From contig BPJU01000003.1 of NCBI GenBank assembly GCA_026004775.1, forward strand, positions 310,001 through 374,000: 64,000 nucleotides of DNA, read 5' to 3'. A model generated the notes under the pieces. It was not told where the DNA came from. It saw only the letters and a list, made by a program, of their open reading frames with translations, and searched no databases. This document shows, piece by piece, positions 54,052 through 64,000 of this stretch; the first letter of the stretch is position 1; each line of letters begins with the position of its first letter. Position numbers and translations under genes: made by a program. The stretch comes from Pirellulaceae bacterium (GTDB taxonomy: Bacteria > Planctomycetota > Planctomycetia > Pirellulales > Pirellulaceae).

Positions 54052-54792
54052 ATGGCACGCCTGGATTTGTGCTGGTTTTTGATGATGGGACTGGTGTTGG
54101 GGGCAGCCGGTTGTGGGCAGAACACCGCATCGGGGCCGACTAGTGATGCTGCCGAAAAGCACTCCGCAGCGGGTAATACACCGTCTATGGACCGTGGGGC
54201 TGAGCGTTCCGCGGAGATGGCTGGCCAACCCGGTGGCGATGTTGGCCACGCAGCCCCCCAGGCGCATCAGCCCGATCCTCTGGATCCCAATGCCTCCCCT
54301 GACCTAGTAGTCGGTACATTCTTAGAGGCCACTCGTCGCGGCGATGACCAACTGGCCCGCCAGTTGCTGTCAGCCAAAGCCTTGGAAGCCACCTCGAAAG
54401 CCGGTTTGGCTGTAAAGCCGCCGGGAACACCGCAGATGACCTACCAGATTACCCAAGTCGAATATCCTCAAGATATTGCGCATGGTGCCTACGTCCACAG
54501 TGTTTGGACGGAACAGACAAACGAAGCGGAAGAGTCGTTTGATATCACGTGGGTGTTGCGCAAAGAACCGGTGGGTTGGCGGATAATCGGAATGGCGGCT
54601 CAGTTTGACGACCAGGAGACGCCGTACTTTTTGAATTTCGAGCAGCCCGAGGAGCTTTACCGGCGGATGCAAGCTGCGGGAGAATCAGTAGGTTCCACAG
54701 GTGAAACGGCGAGCGAGGCATCACCGGGCGGTGCGCAAGGCGGTCGCCCCGACAGCACGGCGCGGATGCCGGAGGCTCCCCCAATTCGGTAG
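54052..54792 (+). CDS. Putative lipoprotein, hypothetical
   Basis: The 246-residue protein has a lipoprotein signal ending in LGAAGC (Cys21). A Ser/Gly/Ala-rich spacer follows, then a folded domain of about 130 residues (ASPDLVVGTFLEATRRGDDQ ... WVLRKEPVGWRIIGMAAQFD). That domain resembles the NTF2/SnoaL-like helix-sheet pattern common in secreted lipoproteins. The tail is disordered. The ATG follows AAGGAGGGCAGTG. It is about 200 bases after the preceding gene, which is too far to assume one transcript. Confidence 0.65.
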   Translation: MARLDLCWFLMMGLVLGAAGCGQNTASGPTSDAAEKHSAAGNTPSMDRGAERSAEMAGQPGGDVGHAAPQAHQPDPLDPNASPDLVVGTFLEATRRGDDQLARQLLSAKALEATSKAGLAVKPPGTPQMTYQITQVEYPQDIAHGAYVHSVWTEQTNEAEESFDITWVLRKEPVGWRIIGMAAQFDDQETPYFLNFEQPEELYRRMQAAGESVGSTGETASEASPGGAQGGRPDSTARMPEAPPIR

Positions 54793-55097
54793 GCCAACGA
54801 CGACGCCGCCCGACCACACAAGCGCAAATTTGGTTACACCAATAGTGTGGTGAACATGCACCCGCATGCATTGCCCAGTTGATACATTTTTCCCCACCTC
54901 CCCTTGACTCGCAACCGCTACAGGTTAACTTACGCGGTTGTTGGTAGACGGTGGCTGCCGTTGGTTGGCAGCCGACGAGGCGCGTGCAGGCAGATGGGTG
55001 GTGCCAGGAATGGCCGGTTCGTCGCGGCAGGCAGGCCTACCAGATGACGACTTCTGCCGAAGCAGCTCATGGTTTTTGCAACGTGGAGGTGCGTGCG
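54793..55097. other. Intergenic stretch before the CHG-repeat gene
   Basis: About 305 bases with an AT-richer patch near 54830-54900. CCTTGACTCGC near 54902 supplies a possible -35 (TTGACT), but no convincing -10 lies at the correct distance. The frame upstream of the next gene is open from 54951 but has no family content. No RNA gene is seen. Confidence 0.4.
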
Positions 55098-55508
55098 ATG
55101 AATCGGAGCGCGGTATTTGCAATTGGGGCGTTTGTGGCGTTGTTGGGGTTGGGTCTGTTCTTGAGTGAACAGACTGCGTCGGCCGGTGCGGGTTGCCACG
55201 GTGCGCGGCTGGCGGGGCGTTGCCACGGGGGGAAGATTCTGGCTGGGCTACGGGACCGCTGCGATGGGGGATGGCTGGCTCGTCGTTGCCATGGGGCGGC
55301 CAAGTGCGATGGCTTGTTGAGTGGTCTGCGAAATGGGGGCAAGTGCCGTGGCGGCCTGTTGGGGCGCCGGTGCCATGGTGGTTGCGATGGTGGCAAGCCG
55401 GCCGAAGCCGCACCACCGGCTGCGCCGGAAACGCCGCCGGCCCCTCCGCCGCCGCCCGCTGCCCAGGTGGTGCCCCAGGGTTACATTCCGGTAGCGTTCC
55501 GCAACTAG
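55098..55508 (+). CDS. Secreted protein with Cys-His-Gly repeats
   Basis: The 136-residue protein has a signal peptide (AVFAIGAFVALLGLGLFLSE). A run of repeats follows in which Cys is set before His-Gly or Asp-Gly: CHG, RCHGG, RCDGG, RCHG, KCDG, KCRGG, RCHGG, CDGG (Cys at 33, 42, 55, 64, 70, 83, 92, 96). LLSGLR and LAGLRDR link the units. A Pro/Ala tail ends it. The density of Cys and Gly suggests heavy-metal or heme-like binding or cross-linking at the cell surface. ATG at 55098 is preceded by GGAGGT. No named family is recognised. Confidence 0.65.
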   Translation: MNRSAVFAIGAFVALLGLGLFLSEQTASAGAGCHGARLAGRCHGGKILAGLRDRCDGGWLARRCHGAAKCDGLLSGLRNGGKCRGGLLGRRCHGGCDGGKPAEAAPPAAPETPPAPPPPPAAQVVPQGYIPVAFRN

Positions 55509-55542
55509 AGTTTTCCCGACTCAAGAAGTGACGTGCGATGGG

Positions 55543-55573
55543 CGGGCCGAACATCGGTTCGGCCCGTTTTTTT
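55543..55573 (+). terminator. Rho-independent terminator after the CHG-repeat gene
   Basis: CGGGCCGAAC and GTTCGGCCCG form a 10-bp stem around ATCG, followed by seven T. This is the clearest plus-strand terminator in the window. Confidence 0.9.
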
Positions 55574-55760
55574 CGATAACGCTTTTCACGCCGTGCGATG
55601 AACGCCTTGGACCAAGCCACCGCCCGGCTTGGCGATCAGCTTTGTGTACTGTCTGCGGGCCGTTGGATTGAGTAAAATCAAGCCGCAGTCGGCTGGTAAT
55701 TGGAATGTGTGATGGGGATATGTGGTTCATTCGAGGGCAGACGGCCGGGGTGAGGCATCT

Positions 55761-56324
55761 ATGACGGAGAACATTTTTGAGCAGCGGCGCAAAGCTCTGG
55801 AAGAGGCTTTCTTTGCCAAACGCAACCAGGAATTGCTTGATGCTCTCCGAGCCCAATTGACGAACGAACAGCTCAAGAAGCGGCTGTCGGAGATCTCCGG
55901 CATTCAGGATCCGCAGGTGCTGGAGCATCTGGTGCAGGCTGGCGTGCGTCCCGAGACGCTAATGGCCCTGAGTCTGGTGCCGTTGGTGATGGTGGCTTGG
56001 GCCGATGATATCGTGCAGGACGGCGAGCGGCGCATCATTCTCAAGGCAGCCGAACAGGAAGGACTAAAACCACAGGATGAGGCCTATCGGTTATTGCAGG
56101 CATGGCTGGATGAGAAACCGGAGGATCGACTGTTACAGGATTGGCGCGCTTATGTGGCGGCTCTTCGCCAGCGTGTATCGCCGGAGACGCTCCAGGCGCT
56201 GCGGTCGCGGATTATTGGCCAAGCCAAACGCATCGCTCGGGCAGCCGGTGGTTTTTACGGATTTTTGAGCACAACCGAGGCTGAAGAGCGGCTCATCCAG
56301 CAGTTGGAAAAGGCCTTCGAATGA
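55761..56324 (+). CDS. TerB-like helical protein
   Basis: The 187-residue all-helical protein has a core resembling the TerB tellurite-resistance domain: LSLVPLVMVAWADDIVQDGE and RRIILKAAEQEGLKPQDE near residues 80-120, an acidic metal-site-like pair. The C-terminus has LIQQLEKAFE. The N-terminal 70 residues are coiled-coil-like (FEQRRKALEEAFFAKRNQEL). The ATG at 55761 is preceded by GTGAGG. Role unknown; TerB proteins often bind calcium or link to stress or membrane systems. Confidence 0.7.
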   Translation: MTENIFEQRRKALEEAFFAKRNQELLDALRAQLTNEQLKKRLSEISGIQDPQVLEHLVQAGVRPETLMALSLVPLVMVAWADDIVQDGERRIILKAAEQEGLKPQDEAYRLLQAWLDEKPEDRLLQDWRAYVAALRQRVSPETLQALRSRIIGQAKRIARAAGGFYGFLSTTEAEERLIQQLEKAFE

Positions 56325-56400
56325 CGCCCCGGCCGCACCGCGAGGGGGGAGGCCGCTTCGAAGGTCGGCCGTTACAAAATTCGACACCCTCCTCGTGTTA

Positions 56401-56832
56401 TCAAGCCGGCTGGGGGTGTAACCGCTGTTCCAACAAGTCATTCCATTCGATTTCTTCAACTCGGTAACCGAAGTTGCGCAGGGTTTCGCCAACCTTGGAA
56501 GCGGGTAGTAGGCCGAACGCTGTGCCAATTTCATCGCTAGTCAAGGGAATGCGGCCATGGCGCTGGGACAGGAGCCGCTGCACGCCCTCCCAACTTTTCT
56601 GAAGGACGCCCAATCGCCATTCGACCAGTAACGTCCACACATCCTTGTGTGCAATCAGCCGGAAATAATCGATAGAGCTTCGGCGGCGTCCCAAGGCGCG
56701 TTCCCCGAAACCTTGCACTTCGATTCCTTGCTTGCTGATCACATACTGGAAAGCCGTGCCATCCAGCCAACTGGCCTTCAATACCAACTGGTCCGCTTCC
56801 GGCGAAATACCTACCTCAGTTATGACAATCAT
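56401..56832 (-). CDS. Hypothetical protein, small soluble
   Basis: The 143-residue protein has an N-terminal strand-rich part (VGISPEADQLVLKASWLDGT) and a helical C-terminal part (LTSDEIGTAFGLLPASKVGE) that reads like a winged-helix or HTH-like fold. No family is recognised. It forms a same-strand pair with the gene 48 bases upstream, next to the mobile-element region. Confidence 0.55.
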   Translation of the reverse strand: MIVITEVGISPEADQLVLKASWLDGTAFQYVISKQGIEVQGFGERALGRRRSSIDYFRLIAHKDVWTLLVEWRLGVLQKSWEGVQRLLSQRHGRIPLTSDEIGTAFGLLPASKVGETLRNFGYRVEEIEWNDLLEQRLHPQPA

Positions 56833-56880
56833 CTTCGGCCTCTGTTACTGGCATTGGGCATTTGGTTGCGCGGCCATTTC

Positions 56881-57399
56881 CTATCTGCCGATCGCTCTCC
56901 AGTAAGCTGCCCACGATTCAAACTCATACACGGGAAAGTCCAGGTCGGTCATCAATTCAGCCAGATCCGGAATCTCCTGTTGGCGTGTGCGCAGCCATAT
57001 ACCCAACACGCCGACATAGTGGTGCTGATGGAATTCGCGGAGCCAACCTGAGTCCTGGCCGGGTGGCGGTTCCGGAGGCGGCCGCTGTTCGCGGTTATTC
57101 GATCCCGTCTTTTCGGCCAGCCGCTCCCAGATCAACACCGTATCGAAATCCCCGTGCCGGACAATGCCAAAAGCTGCAATGTCCTCCCGGGGAATAGATC
57201 CTTTCACCGGATACCCGATGGCACGTGCTTTATCCCGCCCAAAGTAGATGGCATGGCCGCTCTGTTCTGTGTCCCGCACGAATGCGACATAGCGGTATCG
57301 CAGAGATTCCGGAGTGAGTTTTTCGACGTGGACACGGCTGATCGTGGGATGTGACTGCCTGTTGTCGAAAATCGATGCATGATCGTGCTTTGGCGGCAT
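56881..57399 (-). CDS. Hypothetical protein
   Basis: The 172-residue soluble protein starts MPPKHDHASIFDNRQSHPTI with a GGAGCG site upstream. It has a central alternating strand/helix section (LRYRYVAFVRDTEQSGHAIY, GIVRHGDFDTVLIWERL), a Pro-rich insertion (RPPPEPPPGQD), and a helical end (LAELMTDLDFPVYEFESW). No domain is recognised. It is placed between housekeeping genes and the IS110 region and could be horizontally acquired; its composition does not differ strikingly from its neighbours. Confidence 0.5.
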   Translation of the reverse strand: MPPKHDHASIFDNRQSHPTISRVHVEKLTPESLRYRYVAFVRDTEQSGHAIYFGRDKARAIGYPVKGSIPREDIAAFGIVRHGDFDTVLIWERLAEKTGSNNREQRPPPEPPPGQDSGWLREFHQHHYVGVLGIWLRTRQQEIPDLAELMTDLDFPVYEFESWAAYWRAIGR

Positions 57400-58110
57400 G
57401 TGACACGCTCCAGCCCATGCCTCTTGGAAAAAGAAAACCACCCCCAACAAGGCGCCCGACTCGGTTGTCGCTGACTATTATTCTGCCGCCAATCGGCTAA
57501 GGCAAGCAACCCGGCACCGCCCCACCAGATTTTGCAGGGTTCTTGTTTGGTTGGTTCACCTCGGCGAGTACTTCAGCGACTGAAAAGAACGAACGAGTGG
57601 GTGTGCGGTGGCCTTTGGCAAACGCGTGGTACTGGCTATGCAGGTGAAAGCGTCCGGTCGTAATCGACCGTTGCTGGTTTGCCTTGGGAAAATGCCCCAG
57701 TGAAATCCCGAAGGGCGTCGCCAAGATGGCCCCCCAACCTGCGGTTAGCCTTTGGGTGGTTCTTGTTCGTGCCGGAAATCGCCAGGCGGCTGCGCGAGCA
57801 GCCGCCGCAAGACTTCCGAACCAAGAATTCCCCAACAGGCGTCCCCGTCCTCCACCATCGCACAAGCCGGGTCAGCGTCCGACCCGCTTCTTCCAGTTCG
57901 AACATCGGAACACTTACGCCGTTCGCTTTCGCGAACGGCTAGCGTGTTCCGCTACCATTCGGCGGATCGCGGCTTGGCTCGGCTCGCAGATGAGGCTAGG
58001 CTCACACGGGAACTGGCTCACCCACCGGCCAAGCTCCGGTGCCGAGCGGCGCAGCGAGGCGGACCAGGCTGGGGGATTGATTGGTGTGGTATGAGGGACT
58101 GTCTTCGATG
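57400..58110. other. Gene-poor stretch beside the IS110 transposase
   Basis: About 700 bases with no convincing gene. Minus-strand open frames here (for example around 57636-57905) show partly protein-like segments but no recognised motif, so the area may be a decayed gene. A perfect CCGTTCGC-TTTC-GCGAACGG hairpin lies at 57920-57939. The part at about 57990-58075 consists of degenerate repeats listed separately. Confidence 0.45.
57990..58075. repeat. Degenerate ~35-bp tandem repeats, left side
   Basis: The recurring core TAGGCT / CCAAGCT / CCAGGCT ends at 58002, 58035 and 58070, a spacing of 33-35 bases, with GAGG-type purine runs before it. The same core and spacing occur on the right side of the IS110 transposase. 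Confidence 0.5.
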
Positions 58111-60063
<1,953 letters not shown>

Positions 60064-60277
60064 GATGCGGCCAGAATTCGGCCCACAAAATCCCAGGAAA
60101 GAGCTTCTCAACACACCAAAGACAAGACCCTGCCCCTCACCGGGTGCCCGGCTTTCAAAAATAAGATGCCCCGACAAAAGATTCGGACCGTCTTAACAGC
60201 CTCAAGCTCCTATCAAGCAACGCATGCAAAGATGCGGCGCAAGAAGCTCGGCCTGCTTAGACATCCCAGCGACTTGC
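60064..60277. other. Non-coding stretch downstream of the transposase-like gene
   Basis: About 210 bases without a gene; includes the 3' end of the REP-like region. No terminator with a clear T run is visible for the minus-strand gene that ends at 60278. Confidence 0.4.
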
Positions 60278-62044
60278 CTAACTTGTGTCCGGCGGCGGCC
60301 TCGCATCGGCCTCCGCCGAGCTTCCTTCAGCCTGGGCCCTCAGCATCGCCCGCCGCCGAGCCACCCACTCGCGCAAGCCCAATAGCTCCTGAGCCCCACG
60401 CACCAGGTCCACCCGCCACAACTCGCCAGCCTCCACAATCCGGCTGATCGTCAACCGCACCCGAGCCAACGCCCCTCGTAGCTCCGCCATCCGCTCCTCA
60501 CTCACCCCCAACAGCTCAGCCACCTCGTCGGCCAACTCCTCCGGCGTCTGGCGAGCCGCCAACAACCGATCGGCCCACCTCGCTCGATCTTCCTCCGCCA
60601 ACAAGCCCGGCACCCGACCCACACGCGCACACTCGGTAAGCCACTCGATCAGCTTCTGCCGAGCCCTTTGAAGCTGTTGCTCGTCCAAGGCCCCCATCCT
60701 GAACTGCCGCTGGCCCTGCCTCCACTCGTCATACCGCTTCTTGTCAAACACCACGTCCTGGTCCTCTGGCTTGATCTGCCGCCATGCACACCAGGTCGCC
60801 CCCACCCACCGCACAAGCTCAGCCCACTCCACTTCGTCGATCGGCCCAATCCCAAGAGCATGCTGCCAAGAGAGGCCCTCGCCCATCTCACCGCTGTACC
60901 TGCGGCAGTCCACCGGACCCAGCTTGATCGGCGGCACCGGAAATTTTCGTCGTTCATCACGCTCGGCTTCCTGCCTGCCAGCCGCGCCACGGGAAGTCTT
61001 CCTTTTATTCCGAGAACCTCGCAACTCCGCTCGCGCTTGCCCACCTCCCGAACGAGATGGCACTTGCCCACTTGGCGAAGCAGCCAGCGTTTCTTCATTA
61101 GGTGCACCCAACGCCGTCGCTTCGTCAAACGATGTTTCCGAGTTACCCGACGCCTGGCCACCTGCCGCCGGAGCCTCCGTTTGTTCAACAGCCGAAGGTT
61201 CAGCGGTTGTCTCGTCGGACAAGTCGGCCTCTTCGGTTAGCTCGCCATCATCGATATCCCCATCCACTACCCGCTGCATGCCCTCTCTGAGCAATCGAAA
61301 AGCTCTGCCCAACGAGGCACGCACCTCGTCGCTTAACTGAGGCGTATCGGCCAGCGTTTCCTCGGTTACCTCCACACCGCACACCTGGATCGCATAGACC
61401 AGCCGGCACCACCCAGAACCATGGTGCGGCTGCTCCAAGACCGGCACCATCCGCACCGCCACCGGGTGTGCGTCGATCAGCATGTTCATGGTCACCGAAT
61501 CCGCCGGGTTCTTCTCCGGAGTGCCAGAAAACCGCTCGGACCAAAAGCACCCCCGCACACCGTCTTCACGGTTAAAGTGAAAAGCCGAAGTCTGTTTGAT
61601 AAGCTTCATGAAAAGCGACACGGATGAGAGCCTCTCCCGCATTTCTTTCTGGAACTTTTGGTCTTCCAGCAGCACCGCTGGAGGATTTCTCTTCCACCGG
61701 CATTCAATACCGTTCTCTTTGCAATACTCTCTGACCAGTTTGCGAAGTCCCTTCCAGGCTCGCTGGAGCACTTCCTCGTTCGACCAGCTTTTTACCCAAT
61801 CGGGTCGTAGCTGCAAGCTGATCAGAATCGCCTCGGGCAGTATCGTGCAGGAATAGACTACCAGGCCGAAGACGCTGGCGTAGTGCACCACCTTTTCGAA
61901 CAAGAAGAGTGGCCGGTCGATGCGCTCGTCTACTCGTGATGGGTCTCGCCGGATAAGCCCCTCTTGGCGCACGCAGGTCGAGCCGCACAACAGGCGGACC
62001 ACGTCACCCGTCGAAAAAACGTCGCAGCGTCGTGGCCGAGCCAT
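60278..62044 (-). CDS. Degenerate REP-associated HUH transposase relative (catalytic residues lost)
   Basis: The 588-residue protein aligns by eye with the planctomycete REP-associated Y1 transposase family. It starts MARPRRCDVF, then RDPSRVDERIDRPLFLFEKV and ASVFGLVV, followed by a line that in the family reads AVMSNHFHVVLRNRPDVV but here reads TILPEAILISLQLRPDWV. The HUH histidines fall at A72 and L74. Later, RFWEGR becomes CFWSERF and the tyrosine line AYVDLNPIRAG becomes MLIDAHPVAV, placing Leu189 at the nucleophile. The C-terminal half (250-588) is acidic/Ala-rich plus a helical DEVEWAELVRWVGATW region shared with the family. ATG at 62044 follows AAGGAGG. It looks like an exapted DNA-binding protein. 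Confidence 0.75.
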   Translation of the reverse strand: MARPRRCDVFSTGDVVRLLCGSTCVRQEGLIRRDPSRVDERIDRPLFLFEKVVHYASVFGLVVYSCTILPEAILISLQLRPDWVKSWSNEEVLQRAWKGLRKLVREYCKENGIECRWKRNPPAVLLEDQKFQKEMRERLSSVSLFMKLIKQTSAFHFNREDGVRGCFWSERFSGTPEKNPADSVTMNMLIDAHPVAVRMVPVLEQPHHGSGWCRLVYAIQVCGVEVTEETLADTPQLSDEVRASLGRAFRLLREGMQRVVDGDIDDGELTEEADLSDETTAEPSAVEQTEAPAAGGQASGNSETSFDEATALGAPNEETLAASPSGQVPSRSGGGQARAELRGSRNKRKTSRGAAGRQEAERDERRKFPVPPIKLGPVDCRRYSGEMGEGLSWQHALGIGPIDEVEWAELVRWVGATWCAWRQIKPEDQDVVFDKKRYDEWRQGQRQFRMGALDEQQLQRARQKLIEWLTECARVGRVPGLLAEEDRARWADRLLAARQTPEELADEVAELLGVSEERMAELRGALARVRLTISRIVEAGELWRVDLVRGAQELLGLREWVARRRAMLRAQAEGSSAEADARPPPDTS

Positions 62045-62611
62045 CCGTGGTTCCTCCTTGAATGGCGCGAGATTCCCTGTGCCTTTGTCTGCGGCTACTC
62101 GATGCGTGCCCGCAATCGAGCGCCGCCATTCCAAGCAGCGTAGCAAATTTTCGGAAAAACAGAACCTATGTGGCCTTGTTTTGAATGCCATACGGGTGGC
62201 ACACCATGCTCGATTTTTTTCAAAAAATCGAGGGTGACGCCGGTTGCGCGTACCCTTCGGCCGCTTGACGCGAAGACCTTCGGTGCGTTGGCGGCTACTA
62301 CGCGGTGACAAACGGAGCTGCTGTGCATAACGAAAGAGGCCGTGAAGACGTGCGCAACGCCGCCTCGGCTCCTGTCGAAAACTAAGGATGAGCCACGATA
62401 GAGCACAGCCAATACCTGTGGGCGCGCCATGTTGGAGGCTTGAGCCCGGCGATTTTACTGCGGCTTCACGCCCGCAAGTCCGCAGAGCGAATCAGCAAGT
62501 ATTCCCGATTGCCGAACCGGCTAGCGGCTTTCAGGCGGGCGTGGTTTTCTTTAGAATACCCGCCGTGTAAGGGGCCGGTTGGGTCGCTACTATTAAGGAA
62601 GGGCTATCCCG
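62045..62611. other. Divergent non-coding region
   Basis: About 570 bases between the HUH-like gene and the MFS gene. It includes an AT-rich near-palindrome CTCGATTTTTTTC/AAAAAATCGAG at 62209-62232, unusual in this GC-rich DNA. Near 62552 TAGAAT may serve as a -10 for the MFS gene but lacks a good -35. No gene or RNA is recognised. Confidence 0.45.
62209..62232. repeat. AT-rich inverted repeat near-palindrome
   Basis: CTCGATTTTTT and AAAAAATCGAG form an 11-bp stem around TC. It lies about 170 bases upstream of the HUH-like gene start, on the regulatory side. It could be a terminator-like hairpin, an operator or the mark of a transposon end. Confidence 0.6.
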
Positions 62612-63919
62612 ATGAGCAGCCAGGCTACAATGTTCCGTCTGTCGGTGATGATGTTTCTCCAATTCTTCGTGTGGGGAGCCTGGTATGTATCGATGACCGG
62701 TTTCATCAACGATCAGCAGATGACCGATGTCACTGGGGCCGCCTATTCGGTAGGTCCCATAGCTGCCATCATCGCCCCGTTTTTTTTGGGGATGATTGCG
62801 GACCGGTTTTTCCCCAGTGAGCGGGTGTTAGGGGTGCTGCATCTGTTGGGAGGTACTATATTGTGTCTGGCCCCGTGGGCTGCACGTCCGTTTCGTCTGG
62901 CCCCCCCTCCCGAAGGTGCCAGCTTATTTTTCCGGATCGTCCTTCACGATCTGCCTGCCTATGTGCACCCGTTTATCCTGGTGCTTTTCGCCCATATGCT
63001 CTGCTACATGCCCACGCTGGGACTTACAACCAGCCTGTCGTTCCATAACCTGGCTAACCAAGAGGAGCAATTCCCGTTGGTTCGGGTGTGGGGAACCATT
63101 GGCTGGATTGTAGGAAATATAGCTGTCAGTTTCCTGCCGCAAGGTGACCAGTCGCCCGAGCAATTCTATCTGGCCGGAATTGCGGGCATCCTGTTGGGGC
63201 TATATAGCTTTACGCTTCCTCATACGCCACCTCCATTACGAGGCCAGCGGCCGACGATCGGTCAGATTTTGGGAACCGATTCATTGCGGTTGTTTCGCAG
63301 CCCCAGCTACGCAGTGTTTATTATTTGCTCGTTCCTGATTTGCATTCCTTTGGCCGGCTACTACCAGCAAGCCCGCACATTCGTGGAATCACAGAAAGTG
63401 CTGATCAATAACAGTGCAACGTTCACCATGAGTTTGGGACAAATGTCGGAAGTATTTTTCATGTGGGTTATGCCGTGGTTCTTTGCTTTTCTAGGCGTAA
63501 AACGGATGCTGGCCGTAGGCATGGGTGCGTGGGTGTTGCGCTACACTTTGTTTGCCGTGGCTGCCGTCCTGTCGCCGGGCATTGTTGTTAAAAGTTTCGT
63601 TCTTCTCGGAGTGCTCTTGCATGGAATCTGCTATGACTTTTTCTTCGTGACCGGTATGATTTACGTCGATAAAAAGGCGCCTTCCGCCATTCGCCATCAG
63701 GCGCAAGGTTTTCTTGTATTGATAACCCAGGGATTAGGGTTGGGAATCGGATCGAAGTTGTTCATGGCACACGTGCGGCTGAATACCGTCGAGGAAGTTC
63801 ACGATTGGGCTGCCATTTGGACGATGCCGGCTGTCTTTGCAGGCGCCATCCTGGTGGCCTTTATCTTGCTGTTTTGGGATCGCACGAACGCCAAACAGTC
63901 TCCGGAAGCACAAGGTTAA
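62612..63919 (+). CDS. MFS transporter, nucleoside:proton symporter-like (NupG/XapB)
   Basis: The 435-residue polytopic protein has about twelve hydrophobic segments. Family-like segments include MMFLQFFVWGAWYVSMTGFI, AAYSVGPIAAIIAPFFLGMI, LTTSLSFHNLANQEEQFPLV, VWGTIGWIVGNIAVSF and QGFLVLITQGLGLGIGSKLF. These match the NupG/XapB type of nucleoside symporters; planctomycetes carry many copies of this group. The ATG follows AAGGAAGGG. Substrate is probably a nucleoside or a related compound. Confidence 0.85.
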   Translation: MSSQATMFRLSVMMFLQFFVWGAWYVSMTGFINDQQMTDVTGAAYSVGPIAAIIAPFFLGMIADRFFPSERVLGVLHLLGGTILCLAPWAARPFRLAPPPEGASLFFRIVLHDLPAYVHPFILVLFAHMLCYMPTLGLTTSLSFHNLANQEEQFPLVRVWGTIGWIVGNIAVSFLPQGDQSPEQFYLAGIAGILLGLYSFTLPHTPPPLRGQRPTIGQILGTDSLRLFRSPSYAVFIICSFLICIPLAGYYQQARTFVESQKVLINNSATFTMSLGQMSEVFFMWVMPWFFAFLGVKRMLAVGMGAWVLRYTLFAVAAVLSPGIVVKSFVLLGVLLHGICYDFFFVTGMIYVDKKAPSAIRHQAQGFLVLITQGLGLGIGSKLFMAHVRLNTVEEVHDWAAIWTMPAVFAGAILVAFILLFWDRTNAKQSPEAQG

Positions 63920-64000
63920 ATAACCTATGTCGTTGGTAAATAGTGGATGCGGTCGAGGTGTGTTCGGACGAGGGAAGTCTGAATTGGCAAGAAATGCCTG
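63920..64000. other. Tail of the window, no gene seen
   Basis: The last 81 bases hold an AGGTTA-AA-TAACCT short inverted repeat across the MFS stop codon. An ATG at 63929 opens a frame that closes after 17 codons. No further gene can be supported. Confidence 0.5.

Noticed and set aside
57636-57905. Small minus-strand gene with segment LGGHLGDALRDFTGAF
   Set aside because: No ribosome binding site or family match, and overlapping frames look equally protein-like; at best a decayed remnant.
63929-63982. Start of a further gene at the window end
   Set aside because: The ATG frame closes with TGA after 17 codons, so there is no truncated gene.

Overview
The window looks like a chromosome segment of a planctomycete, most likely Pirellulales. 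A Thermogutta-like thermophile is possible but not shown. The evidence is GC-rich DNA, a 1,226-residue SecA, a CobA-HemD fusion, Gram-negative envelope genes (lpxB, waaA) beside a Gram-positive-style mcsA-mcsB pair, many GTG/TTG starts, and a planctomycete-type REP-transposase relative. There is no rRNA, tRNA or CRISPR array.

Layout. 1-7 kb: the tail of dtd, a membrane protein, pdxA, an NtrC-like regulator whose ATPase centre has decayed, the Mrp/ApbC Fe-S carrier, a 28-residue Lys/Ala polypeptide and an M50 protease. 7.1-8.3 kb: lpxB. 8.5-15.8 kb: a compact minus-strand type I-G (formerly I-U) CRISPR effector operon, cas3-csx17-csb1-csb2, without cas1, cas2, cas4 or an array; csx17 carries a one-base frameshift. 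16.2-22.1 kb: a heavy-metal RND efflux operon (Cys-rich secreted protein, adaptor, pump, lipoprotein). The adaptor and lipoprotein share a repeated Trp-Cys-x-Glu-His...Cys motif. A TRASH/YHS-like secreted protein and a BASS-family transporter follow.

24-31 kb, mainly minus strand: an EF-hand protein, a CYTH protein, ruvX, manC, an unlisted 41-residue membrane protein, a membrane protein, metK and waaA. 31-36.6 kb: secA and trpE. 37-40 kb: mcsA, mcsB and a class V aminotransferase. 40-46.6 kb: a small membrane protein, coaD, a deacetylase-like protein, a Tat-exported prenyltransferase-fold protein, a von Willebrand A-type protein and cobA-hemD. 46.8-57.4 kb: a TPR protein, rpsT, a cytochrome c-prime-like protein, lipoproteins, a ClpP-like protein with an incomplete catalytic triad, a zinc-ribbon/GYF protein, a Cys-His-Gly repeat secreted protein, a TerB-like protein and two orphans.

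57.4-62.6 kb is the plastic region: an IS110 transposase set among degenerate repeats of about 35 bp, a near-duplicate 200-bp segment with GGGGACAGACCCC-type boxes, and a 588-residue relative of planctomycete REP-associated HUH transposases that has lost both the HUH histidines and the tyrosine. A nucleoside-permease-like MFS transporter closes the window.

The strongest leads are the catalytically dead HUH transposase relative, the shared metal-site motif of the efflux operon, and the adaptation-less type I-G operon with its frameshift. All family calls come from reading motifs in the translations; no database search was run.
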